A stretch of DNA of 64,000 bases. Source: Chitinophagaceae bacterium (GTDB lineage: Bacteria > Bacteroidota > Bacteroidia > Chitinophagales > Chitinophagaceae). The stretch's first letter is position 1. Each line of letters begins with the position of its first letter. Position numbers and translations under genes: made by a program. Of this stretch, positions 23,342 to 32,395 are shown one piece after another. The stretch is taken from contig JADKJC010000013.1 of the NCBI GenBank assembly GCA_016722465.1, positions 620,001 through 684,000 on the forward strand, given 5' to 3'. The notes below the pieces were generated by a model. The model saw nothing but the letters and a program-made list of their open reading frames with translations, was not told the origin of the DNA and ran no database searches.

Positions 23342-23887
23342 TTATTTTCGTTCATTACCGGGATGGCTCCACTCCAGCTCGTAACTGACACCTGCCAGTA
23401 AGAACTGCTGGTTAATATGTCCCCAGGTATAGCTGTATTCAACATGCGGACACCATCTGCCACATTCCAGCAGCAGTCCTGCTCCGGTATTGAAAGAAAG
23501 AAATGTTCTTTGCGATACCATACTTCGTCTATGCCGGCACCATTTTCTTTTTCAGCCGTATAACTGATGCCGGTGAGCGGATAAAATTTGAGGTGCTGCT
23601 GTAGCGGTACTATGTAGTGAAAATTAAGATGAATGTCCCAGGGCAGATAGCCGGAGCTTTTCTGCTGAAGTATTTTTGCTTGCCGGGAAAAAACGATTTA
23701 TTTCTACTCCGCCGGTAAGTTTATCATTGAAATGATAAAAGCAACTTACATTCAATTCGTTTAAACCAGAATGCAAATTACGGATGGCTGCAAGATCAAA
23801 ACTGGTTGTATGCTGTGCGCAGGTATTTACTGTAATTAATAAATGGATGCTGATTAGAGCAGCTTGTAAGAGGGAGAATATTTTCAT
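23342..23887 (-). CDS. Small outer-membrane beta-barrel-like protein (two indels)
   Basis: About 181 residues after correction. Signal peptide at residues 1-24 (ends NTCAQ), then amphipathic strands with alternating aromatic residues (NVSCFYHFNDKLTGGVEIN, and the ending VEYSYTWGHINQ), typical of porin-like barrels. Two frame changes cancel: one extra base in the T-run 23658-23661 and one missing near 23492-23503. Start and stop are therefore in the same frame, and only the middle reads wrongly. It could be a real two-mutation gene, but the pattern fits the other errors in this window. I cannot assign a transport role. Confidence 0.6.
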
Positions 23888-23988
23888 TTTACAAAAGAAA
23901 AAAACAGCGTATCAAGGCAGGCTGACCAATATCTTTTATGATGCTGATTGTTATCACCTATGCCTGGTAAAGCAATGGAAAGAACCAT

Positions 23989-25107
23989 TCATACAGTATG
24001 TAAATATGCCTGCCTTCTAAAATCTATACTGGTATGCTGTAATCCCTTGCTTCCCCTTTTTGCATACTGTGGCCTTATTACCCAACTCTTGTTATTCGGT
24101 TTACGAACTACCAGCCAATAGAAAAAGAACGCAGTAGTAATAATGATGATTGCATCAATGCTCCAAGCGGGTATTATGTTCCGGAGGTTGATCAGCAATC
24201 CATCATCAGCAAATTTTCCAAACCCAAATAATGCAGGTACCCTGTACCAGTAATAACAGGATACTGCGGTTGCTGCAAAAATACCGGTAAGGTTGTGTTG
24301 AAACCTTTGGAGGATATTGTTGAGCAGCAGGGTGTAAATGATCAGTGTGATAATAAAACCAAGCAAGGGCATTTCATAAACGCCTGCAAAATGCTGAAAC
24401 GTAGTGATCGTTGCATCATCCGGTACATGAAACCATCCCCACACAAAACCGGGTAAACCTCCTGTGATCAACAATGCGCTCATTTGATGATACGTAGTTT
24501 TGGGTGTGGATGACGGGGTCACATTGTGGGTAGAATCCGGGCAGATAACTACACAGTTACGGCATTGATTGCAATGAGCATTTGGCAGCGACATGATTAC
24601 ATTACCGCCATATAATTTTTCAACCGGGTGTACCGGGCATAAGCCGGAACACCAGGCGCTTTTCCATTCGTAAACAAAACCCAGCAGAATGCCGATGGTT
24701 GCCATAGAAATGATGAGGATGCCTGTGGCTGGTCCGCTGCTGTTAAATACTGCATGGCGCAGGGGTATAATGACATACAATGCGATGACTGCGACCAGGT
24801 TTAGCTTACCGGATTGTATTACAGACAGTCTTTTTCTTTTCGATAATTCCAGGTGACGTGGCAATAAATTGGTAGTAGCCAACGGACAAACATTTCTCCA
24901 TACTCCCGGCCAGGTAACAAATAATGCAGGTGCTACCGGTATTAAAATATTCCAGAACAATAAAATACCGAGCGATGGAAAAAATAACAGGCAGGTCAAA
25001 ATGCCAGCACCAACGCACCACACAACAGCCTGTACAATGCGCCATATTAAAACAGAACGGGAAGACAACTGGTCGCCTGATTTGAATCCGGGCATTGCTT
25101 TTGACAT
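23989..25107 (-). CDS. Membrane 4Fe-4S protein, NapH/NosR-like
   Basis: 372-residue integral membrane protein with about seven helices. Cysteine motifs: CPLAT at residue 74, CSGLCPVHPVEK at 153-157, and a ferredoxin-type CxxCxxCxxxCP at 179-190. This layout matches the polyferredoxin membrane family that passes electrons from quinol to periplasmic reductases (NapH, NosR, RdxA/CcoG groups). The exact partner is unknown. It is divergent from two plus-strand genes, the second encoding a c-type cytochrome, so a shared role in electron transfer is plausible but only inferred. Confidence 0.75.
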   Translation of the reverse strand: MSKAMPGFKSGDQLSSRSVLIWRIVQAVVWCVGAGILTCLLFFPSLGILLFWNILIPVAPALFVTWPGVWRNVCPLATTNLLPRHLELSKRKRLSVIQSGKLNLVAVIALYVIIPLRHAVFNSSGPATGILIISMATIGILLGFVYEWKSAWCSGLCPVHPVEKLYGGNVIMSLPNAHCNQCRNCVVICPDSTHNVTPSSTPKTTYHQMSALLITGGLPGFVWGWFHVPDDATITTFQHFAGVYEMPLLGFIITLIIYTLLLNNILQRFQHNLTGIFAATAVSCYYWYRVPALFGFGKFADDGLLINLRNIIPAWSIDAIIIITTAFFFYWLVVRKPNNKSWVIRPQYAKRGSKGLQHTSIDFRRQAYLHTV

Positions 25108-25319
25108 AAAGGGAGTTGAAAAATGAGCGGATGAATATTGAATTATAGCGGCAAATTAAAGGAAAGCTCCGCTGACAAAAGATGATTTTGCTCATACCTT
25201 TCAATGAACTTAAAAAGGCTTTCAGCCGGGTACTGCCTGCTAAAAAAAAAGAAATGAAAACTTTTGTTTACAAAAAGAACCGGCGAAAAACAATCTGTAT
25301 ATTTATATAAAATATTTTT

Positions 25320-25574
25320 ATGCCAGCATCTAAAAGCAGACATGCACACAAGCATCCACATCATCAAAACAAGCCTTCAGATATTCAGCCGAAAGCAGGA
25401 AATGAAAACCGTATAGTAACGGTAGCCGTACTTTTTTTTACAGTCATAGGACTCGCCATTGGTTTTTTTATTGATGCCAGCAATATCCCGGTATTACTGG
25501 CAAGTGCAGCAGTAGGCGCTTTGGCAGGCCTTGTTGCAGGCCGCCAGCTTAAGAAAAGCTTATCAGGCAAATGA
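25320..25574 (+). CDS. Small two-helix membrane protein
   Basis: 84 residues that I do not recognise. A His/Lys-rich cytoplasmic-looking N-terminus (HAHKHPHHQNK) is followed by two hydrophobic segments (about 34-49 and 55-72) joined by a short loop, and a basic tail (GRQLKKSLSGK). The histidine-rich start could bind metal, but that is a guess. It stands alone, divergent from the Fe-S membrane gene. Confidence 0.55.
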   Translation: MPASKSRHAHKHPHHQNKPSDIQPKAGNENRIVTVAVLFFTVIGLAIGFFIDASNIPVLLASAAVGALAGLVAGRQLKKSLSGK

Positions 25575-25846
25575 TGAATTGTATAACGGAATGAAATGCT
25601 GTTTAAATTCCATGCTAAAAAACGAAAGCAGTTTAATATTCATCTCCACTCTTCCTGTTGCTGAGTATTGACATAACTACTGAGAGATCAGGTTATATCG
25701 CCTGATTGTATACGTTTCCATACCATTTATAGTTTACATTGATCACATGCAGGGTTCTTATTGACCACCATCATATACCAGTTGATTGTGCCTGCCTAAT
25801 TTTACCCACAAATCACTATTGATCTGGACTATTATAAAACAATAAA

Positions 25847-26287
25847 ATGAAAACGTTCATTGCAATACTGGCAATACTTGCCGTTATAACAACTGCTCCT
25901 GCATTTAACTTTAAGCAGGATGATCCATGGAAAGTTCCGGACAAGTTTGAGAAAATGAAAAACCCCGTAATAGCTGATGATGCATCGATTCAATCCGGCA
26001 AGGAGTTATACGCTTCTTACTGCCGGAGTTGCCACGGCGTCGATGGAAAAGGCACCGGCAAAAGAGCAGACAAATTAAATATACCACCATCAGATTTTAC
26101 TTCAGCTGCATTTCAGCTGCAAACAGATGGCGCATTGCTTTACAAAGTATATTTCGGACACAGGGATATGCCAGGGTTTAAAAAATCAATTCCGGGCAAC
26201 CAGGATATTAATGATAATAGTTTTGGAAAAACCAGGAGCGCCGGTGACCTCATTAATTACCTGCGGAGCTTTGGGAAAAAAGGATAA
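25847..26287 (+). CDS. Class I c-type cytochrome
   Basis: 146-residue secreted monoheme cytochrome. Signal peptide at residues 1-20. The heme-binding motif CxxCH is at residues 59-63 (CRSCH), followed by GVDGKGTG. The likely axial methionine is Met108 in GHRDMPGF, at normal spacing. It would work in the periplasm as an electron carrier. Its neighbour on the other strand is the membrane Fe-S protein. The 272-bp upstream region has no clear promoter motif. Confidence 0.88.
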   Translation: MKTFIAILAILAVITTAPAFNFKQDDPWKVPDKFEKMKNPVIADDASIQSGKELYASYCRSCHGVDGKGTGKRADKLNIPPSDFTSAAFQLQTDGALLYKVYFGHRDMPGFKKSIPGNQDINDNSFGKTRSAGDLINYLRSFGKKG

Positions 26288-26382
26288 GAAAGATGAATGA
26301 TTAAGTTGTTATGTATGCTGCCATTTGGTGAAACGGGATGAAATAGTAATATGCAAGTAATATGCAGAAGCTGGTAATATTA

Positions 26383-26808
26383 TTAGCGGGCTTCAGTATA
26401 CTTCTTGAAATTATCCAGTATTGCCTGCCAGCCCCCCTGTTGCAGTTCAACTGTGTTCTCTGTTTCTGCATCAAAGCATTCAATTATTTTGGTGCTGTTG
26501 CCATTGCCGGAAAAACTGATTTTCACTTTCCTGCCATCACCAAGGCTGTATTCAATGTATTCATTGATGGTAACAGTATCATAGGTGCCCCAAAAATCAA
26601 AACCCATACTGCCATCCTTTGCTTCCATCCTGCTTACAAAACTTCCACCTGCTCTCAGGTCATTTTCTGCACGGGGCGTATGCCAGTCGGGAGAGGCATT
26701 GTTCCATTGGGTAATGTGCACAGGCTTTGTCCAGTATTCCCAAACTTTTTCAACAGGTGCGTTGATGATGCTTTCTACTGTTATAACGATGGCTTGATTT
26801 GCTGGCAT
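26383..26808 (-). CDS. SRPBCC / AHSA1 domain protein
   Basis: 141-residue START-like (Aha1-type) protein. The N-terminus ITVESIINAPVEKVWEYWT is the family's first strand and helix. WNNASPDWHTPRAENDLRAGGSF and GWQAILDNFKKYTE are the conserved core and terminal helix. It has no signal peptide and probably binds a small hydrophobic ligand in the cytosol. Confidence 0.85.
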   Translation of the reverse strand: MPANQAIVITVESIINAPVEKVWEYWTKPVHITQWNNASPDWHTPRAENDLRAGGSFVSRMEAKDGSMGFDFWGTYDTVTINEYIEYSLGDGRKVKISFSGNGNSTKIIECFDAETENTVELQQGGWQAILDNFKKYTEAR

Positions 26809-27128
26809 TTTGCTTTATTTTGTGTGGATGAATGGTGTTTTATAAAGCAAATATCCTGCAAATTATTAAAAGCGTTACAGGGCAACAACGAAATTAAAAG
26901 GGGGTTTTGCGACAACTATACTTAAGCAGCAGCTACTGTAAACAAATTTACCGTCTTTCAATGCCCTGCGGATTTCTTTTTTCAATCTGCTATGATTGTA
27001 TAAAATCATTTATTAGTTTTATACTGCGATTTTACTCCCCGTTTATTCAATCCATATATTTTACTGAGAAATCTTTGCCGCACCAGTGTTGTATTTGTTT
27101 TCATTCAATTATTTAAAAAAATTCAGAC
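26809..27128. other. Intergenic region between divergent genes
   Basis: 320 bp between the SRPBCC gene (-) and the ELWxxDGT gene (+). It is AT-rich. A near match to the -7 element (AATCTTTG) lies about 55 nt before the plus-strand start. Nothing else is identifiable. Confidence 0.45.
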
Positions 27129-29138
27129 ATGAAAAGAAACCTACTGACTGCTGTATATGTTTTTATCACAGCCATTTGTGTACAGGCACAGGTCACGCAG
27201 ATTAACTCAAATAAAAGTTTACATGTTACAATTCCCCTGAACAGTATAAAAACAATTGTTGTTTCAGACATTGACAGTTCAATATGGGTTACCGATGGTA
27301 CACTGGCCGGCACTACACAAATAACAACAAGCATAAAATACGAAGCAAGTGGCTCCCTGCTTTCCGGGAAATTCATTTTCAGGGGAAAAACAACTGCAAA
27401 CGGTTCTGAATTGTATACAACCGATGGAACAACCGGCGGCACCGTACTTGTTAAGGATATTTATACAGGGGGGCCGGGTTCTGCACCTGCCGATTTTACC
27501 CTCCTGAATGGAGTTCTGTATTTTAGTGCTGTAACAATGGCTGCAGGCCGTGAACTATGGAGAACTGATGGTACCAATGGCGGTACTACGCTTGTAAAAG
27601 ACATTGTTCCCGGTTCAGGAAGCAGTAACCAGGAAAATGATTACAACCTTTTTAGTAATGGCAGTTACCTGTTGTTTGCTGCCAATACAGTTGCAGATGG
27701 GTTAGAGCTATGGAAATCTGATGGGACCAATGCCGGTACAGTACTTTTAAAAAATATTAATACCGGTGCAGACTCTTCCAGCCCAAAATATTTTTATATT
27801 TTAAACAATACGATTTTGTTTGCTGCGAAGGATGCAACGCATGGAGAAGAGTTATGGAAAACAGACGGTTCCGCAGCAGGAACCGTTTTGATAAAAGATA
27901 TCAATGTAGGCCCGGCCAGTTCAACATCAATCGAATTATTTCCGGGCTTCAGCTTCCCTGTTTTCGAGGGCTTTCATACGTTTAACAATAAGGCCTATTT
28001 TGTTGCGTACGATGGAACCAGCACCGGGGAACTTTGGACCACAGATGGAACCATAGCCAATACAACACTTGTAAAGAATATTGTGCAAAGTGCATTTAGT
28101 CCTGCATTCATCATGGTTACAAACGCTGTGAATTTAACCGGGAAATTCATGTTTGCAGTTTCAGACGGTGCAAGCAGTTCGGAGTTATGGCAATCAGATG
28201 GCACACCTGCAGGTACAACGTTATTCAAATCATTTTCGTTTGTAAACAACGACTTTCCAAACATACTACCCAATTTTATTTATGATGCCAATACCGGTAC
28301 ATTTACCAACCCATTATTCCAGGGCAATAAATTCTTTTTTACTGCATCAACTGATGTGGAGGGACGTGAGTTATGGATATCAGATGGCACACTGGTCAAC
28401 ACTAAAATGGTTAAAGATATCAACCAGGGCACGGCAAGCGGGGTTGAATTTTCAACTTATGCATTTACTGCTTCCACTTTATTCTTTTCGGCCAACGATG
28501 GTATCAAGGGAAATGAATTATGGAAAACGGATGGCACTCTTTCCGGTACCGCATTAGAGGCAGATATAAATATCGGCGCAGGCGATTCAGACCCTGAATT
28601 ATCTTTTTTCACCACGAACAACAAGCTATTATTCGGAGCCGATAATGGGGATAATGCGGCCACTGATTTATATGTTATTGGAGGCACAGTTGTTCCTCCT
28701 GCAGATTACTGTCCTGGCGGTAATATTTCATTAGCAGCAGGCATTACAGGCGCTTCTTACCAGTGGCAGGTAAATACCGGCGGAGGCTTTGCTAATATTA
28801 CCAACAATGCAACTTATGCAGGTACTGGCACAGCTACTCTGCAAATAAACGCTGCACCTTCTTCATTTTATGGCTACCAATACCGTTGTAATGTAAGCGG
28901 TAATTTCAGTGCTGTAACTACTTTAAAGTTTGTTGATTACTGGACAGGCAGTGCTAATAATCTCTGGAATAACCCGGCAAACTGGAGCTGTGCTGTACTG
29001 CCGGATGCGAATACGGATGCTGTAATCAATACCGGAACTGCAGTGTTAAATATAAACGGAACCTGCAGGAGCATTTCAGTAGGTACCGGTGCAAACTTTA
29101 CTGTTAATGCAGGCATTGTACTCCAGGTAACTCATTAA
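27129..29138 (+). CDS. ELWxxDGT repeat protein
   Basis: 669-residue secreted protein. Signal peptide at residues 1-20. Residues 50-520 carry nine repeats of the ELW(K/R/T)(T/S)DGT type, each followed by an AGT(T/V) turn, which fold as a beta-propeller-like surface. Then follow an Ig-like module (YQWQVNTGGG) and a YWTGSANNLWNNPANW segment, the same WNNxxNW type of module as in the giant protein at 14309-21011. It ends without an obvious T9SS sorting domain. It is probably a surface or secreted protein, with no known substrate. Confidence 0.85.
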   Translation: MKRNLLTAVYVFITAICVQAQVTQINSNKSLHVTIPLNSIKTIVVSDIDSSIWVTDGTLAGTTQITTSIKYEASGSLLSGKFIFRGKTTANGSELYTTDGTTGGTVLVKDIYTGGPGSAPADFTLLNGVLYFSAVTMAAGRELWRTDGTNGGTTLVKDIVPGSGSSNQENDYNLFSNGSYLLFAANTVADGLELWKSDGTNAGTVLLKNINTGADSSSPKYFYILNNTILFAAKDATHGEELWKTDGSAAGTVLIKDINVGPASSTSIELFPGFSFPVFEGFHTFNNKAYFVAYDGTSTGELWTTDGTIANTTLVKNIVQSAFSPAFIMVTNAVNLTGKFMFAVSDGASSSELWQSDGTPAGTTLFKSFSFVNNDFPNILPNFIYDANTGTFTNPLFQGNKFFFTASTDVEGRELWISDGTLVNTKMVKDINQGTASGVEFSTYAFTASTLFFSANDGIKGNELWKTDGTLSGTALEADINIGAGDSDPELSFFTTNNKLLFGADNGDNAATDLYVIGGTVVPPADYCPGGNISLAAGITGASYQWQVNTGGGFANITNNATYAGTGTATLQINAAPSSFYGYQYRCNVSGNFSAVTTLKFVDYWTGSANNLWNNPANWSCAVLPDANTDAVINTGTAVLNINGTCRSISVGTGANFTVNAGIVLQVTH

Positions 29139-29309
29139 AGATGTTGTATTGCTGATAAAAGGCAATCAAATAAAAGAGGCTGTCTCATATATAAAATTTT
29201 TGAGCATTTCTTCGGACCCCCGATGGATAGCCGAAGTCGTTTAAAACGAATCTCCGGGCGATTATTTAATTATGATACCGCCTCTTTTATTCTGCTGTAT
29301 CCTATGATA
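29139..29309. other. Intergenic region holding a 122-bp inverted-repeat element
   Basis: 171 bp between convergent genes, dominated by the element at 29169-29290. Confidence 0.5.
29169..29290. repeat. 122-bp element with terminal inverted repeats (MITE-like)
   Basis: Terminal arms are 12-bp perfect inverted repeats (29169-29180 with 29279-29290) and continue imperfectly for about 27 bp: after two mismatches TCATA pairs again. Internally there is a CTTCGG/CCGAAG hairpin (29210-29215 with 29231-29236) and a TCGTTT/AAACGA palindrome (29237-29249). The outer end resembles AAGAGGCTGTCTCA ends of transposable elements. I cannot tell a small mobile element from a structured RNA or terminator. Confidence 0.55.
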
Positions 29310-29669
29310 TCACTCAACAAATTTTTTCCCTTTTGCCATAATTAAAAAAATGATGGCTGTTACAAAACCCATCAGTACAAAGCCCACTATCCATAATGCT
29401 TTTTCTCCATCAGATACTGTTTTGTTTTTTGCTACTGCCACAATGCCAAGTATCCTTAACGCCAAACCGCAAAATGCCATCACAATAAAAGAAATGATTA
29501 CCCCGGGATTGAAAATAATGCTGAAAATTGCCGCAGGGTTTTCATTCCCGACAAAATGCTCCCTGTTCATAACCAACGAAAAAAAGCCTTGCAGATAAAA
29601 CACCATAAAAACAACAAAGGCTGCGATGGATGCAATAAAAAGCAACAAAAATGTATTGTACTTGAGCAT
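29310..29669 (-). CDS. Small membrane protein with three to four helices
   Basis: 119 residues, hydrophobic segments near 5-30, 48-78 and 88-112. It ends IIFLIMAKGKKF, similar to the short-chain phospholipase D N-terminal-like (PLDc_N) helix pair, but no catalytic residues are present. Function is not recognisable. It converges on the ELWxxDGT gene across the 122-bp element. Confidence 0.6.
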   Translation of the reverse strand: MLKYNTFLLLFIASIAAFVVFMVFYLQGFFSLVMNREHFVGNENPAAIFSIIFNPGVIISFIVMAFCGLALRILGIVAVAKNKTVSDGEKALWIVGFVLMGFVTAIIFLIMAKGKKFVE

Positions 29670-29747
29670 GATTTTTATTTTAAAAGTACAACATTGGTAT
29701 TTACCTGCCTTGTTTTTTACCCGCTTTCATAACCAAAATGAATTAAT

Positions 29748-29757
29748 TACCTTCGCC
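29748..29757 (+). promoter_or_regulatory. Candidate -7 element TACCTTCGCC
   Basis: Variant -7 element, 21-30 nt before the PhnA-like start at 29778. Same TACyyTCGCC form as at 2230, 31785 and 44401. Confidence 0.35.
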
Positions 29758-29777
29758 GCTCAATTAAAAAACCAAGT

Positions 29778-30362
29778 ATGAAACTGGAAGATCTGCTGAT
29801 TAAAAGAAGTGAAAACAAATGTGAACTGTGTAAATCTGAAAATGGGACAACGTTGTATGAAGTATTGCCACAAGACAGAAGCACAGAAGACAACAATATC
29901 ATGATCTGTGATACCTGCAGGGCCCAGATTGAAAAAAAAGCAGCACTCAACAGTGCTCACTGGAACTGCCTTACTGAAAGTATGTGGAGTGAAGTGCCAG
30001 GTGTGCAGGTAGTGGCCTGGCGTATGCTCAACCGCCTGCGCAACGAAAGCTGGGCAGCAGACAATATTGATATGATGTACCTTGATGATGAACGGCTTGC
30101 CTGGGCAAAAGCAACGGGTGATCACGATAATGACGGGAGTGTTGACCTGCACAAAGATTGCAACGGGCAGCAATTACAAACCGGTGATACAGTGGTACTG
30201 ACAAAATCACTGGATGTAAAAGGATCTACCCTCAATGCAAAAATGGGAACCGTTGTAAAAAATATCCGCCTTGTGCCGGAAAATACAGAGCAAATTGAAG
30301 GAAAAATAGAAGGACAGGTAATTGTGATATTGACAAAATATGTACGGAAGCAAAGCAGTTAA
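29778..30362 (+). CDS. PhnA/YjdM family zinc-ribbon protein
   Basis: 194-residue cytosolic protein. The N-terminus has two CxxC pairs (Cys15/18 and Cys44/47) forming a zinc ribbon. The C-terminal half has the family's conserved KDCNGQQLQTGDTVVLTKSLDVKGS and KMGTVVKNIRLV stretches. The family was named for alkylphosphonate use, but a direct role in that pathway is not proven. It stands alone, divergent from the small membrane gene. Confidence 0.88.
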   Translation: MKLEDLLIKRSENKCELCKSENGTTLYEVLPQDRSTEDNNIMICDTCRAQIEKKAALNSAHWNCLTESMWSEVPGVQVVAWRMLNRLRNESWAADNIDMMYLDDERLAWAKATGDHDNDGSVDLHKDCNGQQLQTGDTVVLTKSLDVKGSTLNAKMGTVVKNIRLVPENTEQIEGKIEGQVIVILTKYVRKQSS

Positions 30363-30487
30363 CCAGCTATCATTCTTCTAACAAGCATCATCCGCCTTTG
30401 TGACAGTTGTCATAAACACCCTGGGCGGCAGTAGTTAATTTTAGCATGAGGATTCCAATACATTCCACACAATTCACTACTACTGTC

Positions 30488-31672
30488 ATGTTTACCATCA
30501 AACGCAATCTTACAGTCATCATTGGGATAGGGCTGATGTGTATGAGCTACTCCACATCAAAACTATTAAAAGACCCGAATTCACCTATAAATTATACAGG
30601 TGCACCTAAAGCAGTTACTCCTAACCTGGGCCAGGTCAGGTATTGTTCTAACTCGGGTTGTCATTCTGATTTTGGATTGGATCCGGCTGGCGGCAATGTT
30701 ATTGCCACTGGGTTACCCACAGGTACTTACGTAGCTGGACAAACCTATAATTTCTCTATAAAAATCACTCGTACTGCCGGTGGGATGACCAATTGGGGAT
30801 TTGCCATCAAAGCAGTGAACACTGTAGACAATGATGTTGTTGGCACCTTTTCAAGTACCAATGCCAATGCATCATTAAAAGGTACTGTTGCAGGAAAGAC
30901 CGCTGAATTAAGCCATAGTAATGCTCCTGCCACTGCAGCCAGCAGCAACTATACTTTCTTAAATCTGAAATGGACAGCTCCTTCAACGCCCACCACCAAC
31001 CAGACCAATATCCGGTTTTATATTGTGGGGGTAGCAGGTGACAATGATGGATCTGAAGCCGGTGATTATGTTTATTCTACCACAGTCAGTGCGTCAATAG
31101 GTACGCTTCCTGTTACCTTAACTTCCTTTAATGTACTTGCATTGAGTAACAATACCGCATCCGTGAACTGGCAAACATCCCAGGAGATCAGCACCGCTTA
31201 TTACGAAGTGGAAACAAGTAGCAACGGCAGCAACTGGGTTACCTTATCTTCCATTATATCAAAAGGTAATAGCAGTTCACTTCAATCCTATTCCTATACC
31301 GATAAAAAACCTGTATCATACAACAGCAATATTTATTACCGTTTAAAAATGGTGGATCTTGATGGCAGCTACAGTTACTCAGCAATACAAACACTACGGC
31401 TTAAAAATGCAGGGCTGATAATTGATAATTTATCTGCACAGCCATTGAAGGGAGGCAAAAATCTTATTTTTAAAATTCATAGCAATACCAATCAAGCCAT
31501 CGCTGTTTTCATTACAGATATTAACGGGCGGTTATTGTATAATTACAGTACAAATACAGCTTCAGGCACCAACACATTTGAAATACCTGCAGCAAACCTA
31601 TCCAGGGGAATGGTATATATAAAATTTGTGGCTGGTGGATCAGAAAAAACCTTTAACCAATTAATTGAATAA
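30488..31672 (+). CDS. Choice-of-anchor V-type protein with T9SS sorting domain
   Basis: About 394 residues. Signal peptide (MFTIKRNLTVIIGIGLM) follows the chosen Met; an in-frame ATG 14 codons upstream (30446) would place extra polar residues before it. Next comes a reeler-like beta domain beginning with Tyr-Cys-(x4)-Cys-His (YCSNSGCHSDF), the position of a possible c-type heme or metal site in this family, here with four residues between the cysteines rather than two. A C-terminal beta domain from about residue 290 (IDNLSAQPLKGGKNLIF onward) is a T9SS type A sorting domain. Secreted or surface-held; partner unknown. Confidence 0.8.
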   Translation: MFTIKRNLTVIIGIGLMCMSYSTSKLLKDPNSPINYTGAPKAVTPNLGQVRYCSNSGCHSDFGLDPAGGNVIATGLPTGTYVAGQTYNFSIKITRTAGGMTNWGFAIKAVNTVDNDVVGTFSSTNANASLKGTVAGKTAELSHSNAPATAASSNYTFLNLKWTAPSTPTTNQTNIRFYIVGVAGDNDGSEAGDYVYSTTVSASIGTLPVTLTSFNVLALSNNTASVNWQTSQEISTAYYEVETSSNGSNWVTLSSIISKGNSSSLQSYSYTDKKPVSYNSNIYYRLKMVDLDGSYSYSAIQTLRLKNAGLIIDNLSAQPLKGGKNLIFKIHSNTNQAIAVFITDINGRLLYNYSTNTASGTNTFEIPAANLSRGMVYIKFVAGGSEKTFNQLIE

Positions 31673-31695
31673 GCAATCTGTATAAACCAACCGCG

Positions 31696-31728
31696 ACCGG
31701 CATGATTAACACACATGCCGGTTTTTTT
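31696..31728 (+). terminator. Intrinsic terminator
   Basis: Perfect 9-bp stem (31696-31704 with 31714-31722), 9-nt loop, then seven T. It lies 24 bp after the stop of the choice-of-anchor V gene. Confidence 0.85.
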
Positions 31729-31784
31729 ATTTCCTAAAACAGAATACTCTTTCCGTTGCAATTTCAAGTGAAATTCAAAATCGT

Positions 31785-31794
31785 TACTTTCGCC
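31785..31794 (+). promoter_or_regulatory. Candidate -7 element TACTTTCGCC
   Basis: Variant -7 element, about 33-43 nt before the dCMP deaminase start and just after the preceding terminator. The same 10-mer occurs at 44401. Confidence 0.4.
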
Positions 31795-31827
31795 TTTCTT
31801 TTGTAAGTATAATTTTGATTTAGTAAT

Positions 31828-32334
31828 ATGCCTGACTTAAAAAAACGACAAGACTATATTTCCTGGGATGAATACTTTATGGGTGTGGCATTGCTGAGTG
31901 CCCTCCGCAGTAAAGACCCCAGCACACAGGTAGGTGCCTGCATAGTAAATGAAAAGTATAAGATCGTTGGAGCAGGTTACAACGGCTTGCCAACAGGATG
32001 TGATGATGATGATTTTCCCTGGGAAAAACAGGGAGATTTTCTTCAGACAAAATACCCGTTTATCTGCCATGCCGAACTCAATGCAATTTTAAATAATATT
32101 GGTATGGACCTGAAAGGTTGTAAGATATATACAGCTTTGTTTCCCTGTAATGAATGTACAAAAGCCATTATTCAATCCGGAATTACAGAAGTGATCTATT
32201 TATCTGATAAATACCAGGGAACAGATATTTTTAAGGCCTCCAAAATAATGCTGGATAAAGCCGGTGTAACTTACCGCAAAGTACATGCAACGATCAGCAG
32301 CCTGTTGTTGTCATTCAATGAAGCGGATGTTTAA
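31828..32334 (+). CDS. dCMP deaminase family protein
   Basis: 168-residue zinc-dependent cytidine deaminase-fold enzyme that converts dCMP to dUMP for thymidylate synthesis (ComEB/Dctd group). The zinc ligands and catalytic residues are clear: HAE at residues 81-83 and PCNEC at 106-110 (Cys107 and Cys110). The TQVGACIV strand and NGLPTGCDD loop are typical of the family. It has its own terminator upstream and a promoter-like element. Confidence 0.92.
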   Translation: MPDLKKRQDYISWDEYFMGVALLSALRSKDPSTQVGACIVNEKYKIVGAGYNGLPTGCDDDDFPWEKQGDFLQTKYPFICHAELNAILNNIGMDLKGCKIYTALFPCNECTKAIIQSGITEVIYLSDKYQGTDIFKASKIMLDKAGVTYRKVHATISSLLLSFNEADV

Positions 32335-32395
32335 CTGACGAACATTAACAGGCTCTTTCAAACAAAATCATTCAAATAACTGTATTACCCTAGCT

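Noticed and set aside
25668..25700. A TTGACA-like sequence resembling a sigma-70 -35 box before the cytochrome gene
   Set aside because: Bacteroidota do not use the standard -35/-10 promoter, and there is no matching -7 element.
26362..26925. A 187-residue plus-strand frame overlapping the SRPBCC gene
   Set aside because: It is antisense to a clear SRPBCC protein and has a mixed Cys/Phe-rich composition with no family resemblance.
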